This document shows positions 59,431 through 64,000 of a stretch of DNA of 64,000 nt, in pieces. The stretch spans positions 182,149,330 to 182,213,329 of the forward strand of contig NC_066581.1 of assembly GCF_024323335.1 (NCBI RefSeq). Direction: 5' to 3'. The first letter of the stretch is position 1; every line of letters begins with the position of its first letter. The translations under genes and the position numbers were made by a program. A model generated the notes under the pieces. That model was not told the origin of the DNA and searched no databases. It was given only the letters and a program-made list of their open reading frames with translations. Source of the DNA: Lathyrus oleraceus (taxonomy: Eukaryota > Streptophyta > Magnoliopsida > Fabales > Fabaceae).

Positions 59431-61312
59431 GGAAACCACGACCAGACATCAACGGATGAATGGGAAGAAAGAAACCACGACTAGACATCAACGGATGAAT
59501 GGGAAGAAAGAAACCACGACCAGACATCTCTCGGATGAATGGGAAGAAAAAAACCACGATCAGACATCTCTCGATGAATGGGAAGAAAGAAACCACGACC
59601 AGACATCAACAGATGAATGGGAAGAAAGAAACCACGACCAGACATCAACGGATGAATGGGCAGAAAGAAACCACGACCAGACATCTCTCGATGAATGGGA
59701 AGAAAGAAACCACGACCAGACATCAACGGATGAATGGGAAGAAAGAAACCACGACCAGACATCTCTCGCTGAATAGGAAGAAATAAACCACGACCAGACA
59801 TCAACGGATGAATGGGAAGAAAGAAACCACGAGCAGACATCTCTCAATGAATGGGAAGAAAGAAACCACGACCAGACATCAACAGATGAATGGGAAGAAA
59901 GAAACCACGACCAGACATCTCTCAATGAATGGGAAGAAAGAAACCACGACCAAACATCTCTCGATGAATGGGCAGAAAGAAACCACGACCAGACATCAAC
60001 AGATGAATGGGAAGAAAGAAACCACGACCACACATCTCTCGCTGAATGGGAAGAAAGAAACCACGACCAGACATCTCTCGATGAATGGGAAGAAAGAAAC
60101 CACTACCAGACATCTCTCGATGAATGGGAAGAAAGACACCACGACCAGACATCAACGGATGAATGGGAAGAAAGAAACCACGACCAAACATCTCTCGATG
60201 AATGGGAAGAAAGAAACCACGACCAGACATCTCTCGGATGAATGGGAAGAAAGAAACCACGACCAGACATCTCTCGACGAATGGGAAGAAAGAAACCACG
60301 ACCAGACATCTCTCGGATGAATGGGAAGAAAGAAACCACGACCAGACATCTCTCGATGAATGGGAAGAAAGAAACCACGACCAGACATCAACGGATGAAT
60401 AAGAAGAAAGAAACCACGACCAGACATCTCTCGGATGAATGGGAAGAAAGAAACCACGACCAAACATCTCTCGATGAATGGGAAGAAAGAAACCACGACC
60501 AGACATCTCTTGATGAATGGGAAGAAAGAAACACGACTAGACATCAATGGATGAATGGGAAGAAAGAAACCACGACCAGACATCTCTCGATGAATGGGAA
60601 GAAAGAAACCACAACCAGACATCTCTCGGATGAATGGGAAGAAAGAAACCACGACCAGAAATCTCTCGAATAATGGGAAGAAAGAAACCACGACCAGACA
60701 TCAACAGATGAATGGGGAGAAAGAAACCACGACCAGACATCAACAGATGAATGGGAAGAAAGAAACCACGACCAGACATCAACAGATGAATGGGAAGAAA
60801 TAAACCACAACCACACATCAATGGATGAATGGGAAAAAACAAACCACGACCAGACATCTCTCGATGAATGGGAAGAAAGAAACCACGACCAGACATCAAC
60901 CGATGAATGGGAAGAAAGAAACCACGACCAGACATCAACCGATGAATGGGAAGAAAGAAACCACGACCAGACATCAACGGATGAATGGGAAGAAAGAAAC
61001 CACGACCAGACATCTCTCGATGAATGGGAAGAAAGAAACCACGACCAGACATCTCTCGGATGAATGGGAAGAAAGAAACCACGACCAAACATCTCTCGAT
61101 GAATGGGAAGAAAGAAACCACGATCAGACATCTCTCGATGAATGGGAATAAAGAAACCACGACCAGACATCAACGGATGAATGGGAAGAAAGAAACCACG
61201 ACCAGACATCAACGGATGAATGGGAAGAAAGAAACCACGACCAGACATCAACGGATGAATGGGAAGAAAGAATCCACGACCAGACATCTCTCGATGAATG
61301 GGAAGAAAGAAA
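59431..61312. repeat. 39 bp minisatellite, about 48 copies, unit 3
   Basis: Same length and same order of type A and type B monomers as in unit 2, with only scattered substitutions (for example ccaaacatc versus ccaatcatc, and ctcgaataatgg versus ctcgatgaatgg near 60667). The array was copied as a block. Confidence 0.95.
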
Positions 61313-62989
61313 GCAGATGCTTGTCGGGGACTAACTGGGGAGATAGTCAAGCTTTCCTTTCACGGACGGGTGTGGAAATAAACTTCTCTGGGGTTTTTTC
61401 GATTCTGAATGCTGCCAAGAGCAACGACTCAAATGTGCCATACGGATGTTGAAAGATGATTCGCCTCTGCTGGGGATATGATCCAATCTGGTTTAACACA
61501 TGTATGCATATGTTTGAGTTTTCTATGGAGTAATGCTCCACACTGAATGGAAATGCTACGCGATTTGAGAATGCGAATGCAAATGATGATTAATATATGC
61601 AAAATGCAAAATGAGGAAAACTCCTGCTGGGAAAGCACACGATCGCTTTGCTGAGCACACAATTCTGATTTGATCTTCCAACTCTGTGGGGAGATACAAC
61701 AATCCTGTTGAGGACACTTACTGATCTGACATTCTCGGAACGGCAGAGAAACCGACTCAACTAAGGAGTCACTTGTTGGGAAAACACCAACTCTTGACCA
61801 TGCCAGGGAATAACACTGCTGCTGGGGAAAGGATAACCCTCACTGGGGACGACCTCCACTGAACCCGATCCGCTTGGGGATTTCACTGGGGAAAAACTAC
61901 CAATGCACACCTCCGCTGGGGAAACAGCAACCTTCAGACTTGCTGGGGAATAACACTCTCAACCCTGCTAGGGGAAACAACAACCTTCAGACTTGCTGGG
62001 GAAAAACACTCTCAACCCTGCTAGGGGAAACAACAACCTTCAGACTTGGCTGCTGAAGCGACACCGATCTTGAATCCGCTGGGGAGATAACAATCTCAAA
62101 CCTTCTAGGGGAAACAGCAAACTCCAGGCCTGGCTGCTAAGGGAAACAACGATCCAGAAACTGCTGGGGAGACAAGTTCTGAACTTGCTTTAGACGACCC
62201 AACCTCTTACAGTACTGGACAGTGTTGAAACACCTTTGAACAAACCGCGACTCATCTGCTTCAGCCAGCAATCAAAGATAGTAACCTGCAAAACGGCAAT
62301 TCAGACATGCCCCAGGGGATTGTATGGACAAAATACACTCGAGTGTACTCATCATTCAAAATGATTTTCAAATGTTTTATCTTTCCGCACATTATTGTCT
62401 AGCCTTCATGTTTTAAATGCAATGTTTATCAAAAACTCGGACGTTTTTGCAAACAAAACAGTAAAATAAAAACAAGAGAGCAATTTGACTGAATAACAAC
62501 TTTTATTGATTGAAAATGGCCTAAAAAGGAAAATACATCAGGAAGCAATTCCTAGGAAGAGGTAATTGTGCTAAAAAAAAGAAATAAACTATCCTATTGG
62601 CAATGTGAACACGGCATCCACTATTTTCCAATTCTGTTATGACTCACAGATCCTCAATTTTCTTCCAAATTCCTTCGCTTTCTGAGAAGAATGATTGGAT
62701 CGGTCATATCCTTCGAGATGGTAGACACTGAAGCGCAATGAAGTACAGAAAACTCAGACTGTAGCCTTTTCAAGTTTTCAATCCACTGGGATACCCATTT
62801 TTGCCTAAGCCGCCTTTGCTGGTTTTCGACTTACCGGGTGTACATATCATTTTTATTCTTTATCCCTAACTTTTGCCCGAACCTTTTTCTTTTTCTTTTG
62901 GTTCGCCGGGATGCCCTTTTTTGCCTGGACTCTCTTTTTTTTGTCCAGCGGGTCAATTTATGCGAAGTATTTTTTGACTACATCTGAGT
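61313..62989 (-). other. 3' UTR of element X, unit 3
   Basis: Counterpart of 52371-54047. The tgctggggaaa-type cluster is at 61623-62172. No gene is seen. Confidence 0.6.
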
Positions 62990-64000
62990 TTAAGGGGATG
63001 GAAAATCTTCACCATCCATAGTTGTAAGCATCAAGGCTTCACCAGAAAAGACCTTCTTAACAACATATGGACCTTCATAATTCGGAGTCCATTTGCCCCT
63101 ATTATCTGTACCGGGAGGAAGGATCCTCTTCAAAACCAAATCACCTGTCTGATAGCTTCGAGGACGCACTTTCTGATCAAAGGCCTTCTTCATCCTTCTC
63201 TGATACAGTTGTCCATGGCACACGGCTGCCAATCGCTTCTCCTCGATAAGGCTCAACTCATTGAACCTTGTCCGAATCCATTCAGCTTCGTCTAACCTGA
63301 CATCCAGCAGGACTCTTAGAGAAGGAATCTCCACTTCAACAGGTAGGACTGCTTCCATACCATACACAAGGGAGTAAGGGGTTGCCCCAGTCGACGTACG
63401 TACTGAGGTACAGTATCCATGCAAAGCGAAAGGCAACATCTCGTGCCAATCCTTGTATGTAACGACCATCTTTTGCACAATCTTCTTAATGTTCTTGTTT
63501 TCCGCCTCTACATCACCATTCATCTTTGGTCTGTAAGGAGAAGAATTGTGGTGTTCGATCTTGAAATCTCTGCAGAGCTCTTTCATCATCTTGTTATTGA
63601 GGTTCGAACCATTATCAGTGATGATTCTCTCAGGAACCCCATATCGACAGATAATTTCCTTCTTAATGAATCGGGCAACCACTTTCTTGGTAACATTGGC
63701 ATAGGAAACTGCTTCCACCCACTTGGTGAAGTAATCGATCGCAACCAGGATGAAGCAATGTCCATTAGAAGCAGTAGGTTCAATCTTCCCAATCATATCG
63801 ATGCCCCACATTGCGAATGGCCAAGGAGAATTCATAACATTCAGAGGGTTTGGGGGTACATGCACTTTATCTGCATAGATCTGACAATTGTGGCATTTCC
63901 GAGCGTATTTGAAACAATCGGATTCCATGGTTATCCAATAATAACCGGCTCTTAACAACTTCTTGGCCACAGCATGACCACCAGCATGGGTACCGAAAGA
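62990..64000 (-). CDS. Ogre/Tat Ty3/gypsy integrase, 3' end of pol, open to the window edge
   Basis: The frame is open from 64000 to the stop at 62990 and has no visible start because pol continues beyond the window. From the edge it shows HAGGH (histidines of the HHCC zinc finger), then CHNC. The DDE core follows: Asp in WGIDMIG, Asp in ITDNGSN and Glu in NGDVEAENK, with the second Asp and Glu 35 residues apart as expected. The C-terminal domain has GDLVLKRI and YEGPYVVKKV. Integrase inserts the reverse-transcribed element DNA into the host genome; here it would act in the nucleus as part of a processed Pol polyprotein. The core looks intact. A 60 bp or longer 5' part, RT, RNase H and protease lie outside. 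This is the only unit with all catalytic residues. Confidence 0.9.
   Translation of the reverse strand, partial: SFGTHAGGHAVAKKLLRAGYYWITMESDCFKYARKCHNCQIYADKVHVPPNPLNVMNSPWPFAMWGIDMIGKIEPTASNGHCFILVAIDYFTKWVEAVSYANVTKKVVARFIKKEIICRYGVPERIITDNGSNLNNKMMKELCRDFKIEHHNSSPYRPKMNGDVEAENKNIKKIVQKMVVTYKDWHEMLPFALHGYCTSVRTSTGATPYSLVYGMEAVLPVEVEIPSLRVLLDVRLDEAEWIRTRFNELSLIEEKRLAAVCHGQLYQRRMKKAFDQKVRPRSYQTGDLVLKRILPPGTDNRGKWTPNYEGPYVVKKVFSGEALMLTTMDGEDFPSP

Larger units (their letters stand above)
54660..62989 (-). repeat. tandem unit 3, non-integrase part
   Basis: Y-LTR fragment (54660-55042), X LTR (55043-59296), polypurine tract, minisatellite (59431-61312) and 3' UTR (61313-62989). Offset from unit 2 is 8940-8942 throughout, so very few indels separate them. 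Beyond 63600 the integrase continues instead of jumping to Y-LTR, marking this as the original flank. Confidence 0.9.

Noticed and set aside
63419..63955. 178-residue + strand frame
   Set aside because: It is the antisense shadow of the integrase gene.

Overview
This is nuclear DNA of a plant, almost certainly a legume and plausibly of the pea/vetch (Fabeae) group. The evidence is AT-rich sequence, a four-exon eukaryotic gene, plant TRIM and Cassandra elements, and Ogre/Tat-type Ty3/gypsy retrotransposons. The Ogre signs are kilobase-long LTRs, primer-binding sites matching plant tRNA-Arg(ACG), an extra ORF1 upstream of gag, and a minisatellite-bearing 3' untranslated region. The species is inference. 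No bacterial genes, CRISPR arrays or operons are present. Nearly all short ORFs in the window are chance readings of repeats.

1-23.85 kb. An unclassified non-coding stretch (1-2705) ends in a polypurine tract and leads into a + strand Ogre-type LTR (2719-8103, 3' end lost). Next come AT-rich sequence, a decayed Ty1/copia element (9.2-10.8 kb), an apparently intact p24-type cargo-receptor gene on the - strand (11323-13075), a MITE-like element, a TRIM and a Cassandra TRIM with 5S-rRNA-like LTRs. A decayed Ogre-type element on the - strand follows. Reading down from 23.85 kb it has an LTR end, a tRNA-Arg PBS, gag remnants, a polypurine tract and a 3' LTR (19452-15769).

23.85-35.28 kb. A second copy of the 5.475-17.187 kb block, in direct orientation, carries all the same insertions and a second intact p24 gene. 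The two p24 reading frames differ at three third positions only, so the predicted 211-residue proteins are identical. The simplest reading is an 18.4 kb tandem duplication whose second copy was later truncated.

35.28-40.72 kb. An unclassified repeat with a 27-28 bp minisatellite and a (GA)n tract is followed by the 5' part of another - strand Ogre element (element Y). It has ORF1 with one in-frame stop, a 5' UTR, a PBS and the 3' end of its LTR.

40.34-64.0 kb. Three tandem units (5.38, 8.94 and 8.94 kb) are joined at one identical junction. Each holds a Y-LTR fragment, the 3' LTR of a second Ogre/Tat element (element X), its 3' UTR, and a 5'-truncated integrase. Units 2 and 3 carry an almost identical array of about 48 copies of a 39 bp minisatellite; unit 1 has lost it by deletion. 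In unit 3 the integrase is complete and runs off the window. The region looks like a satellite-like tandem array forming from a retrotransposon 3' end.
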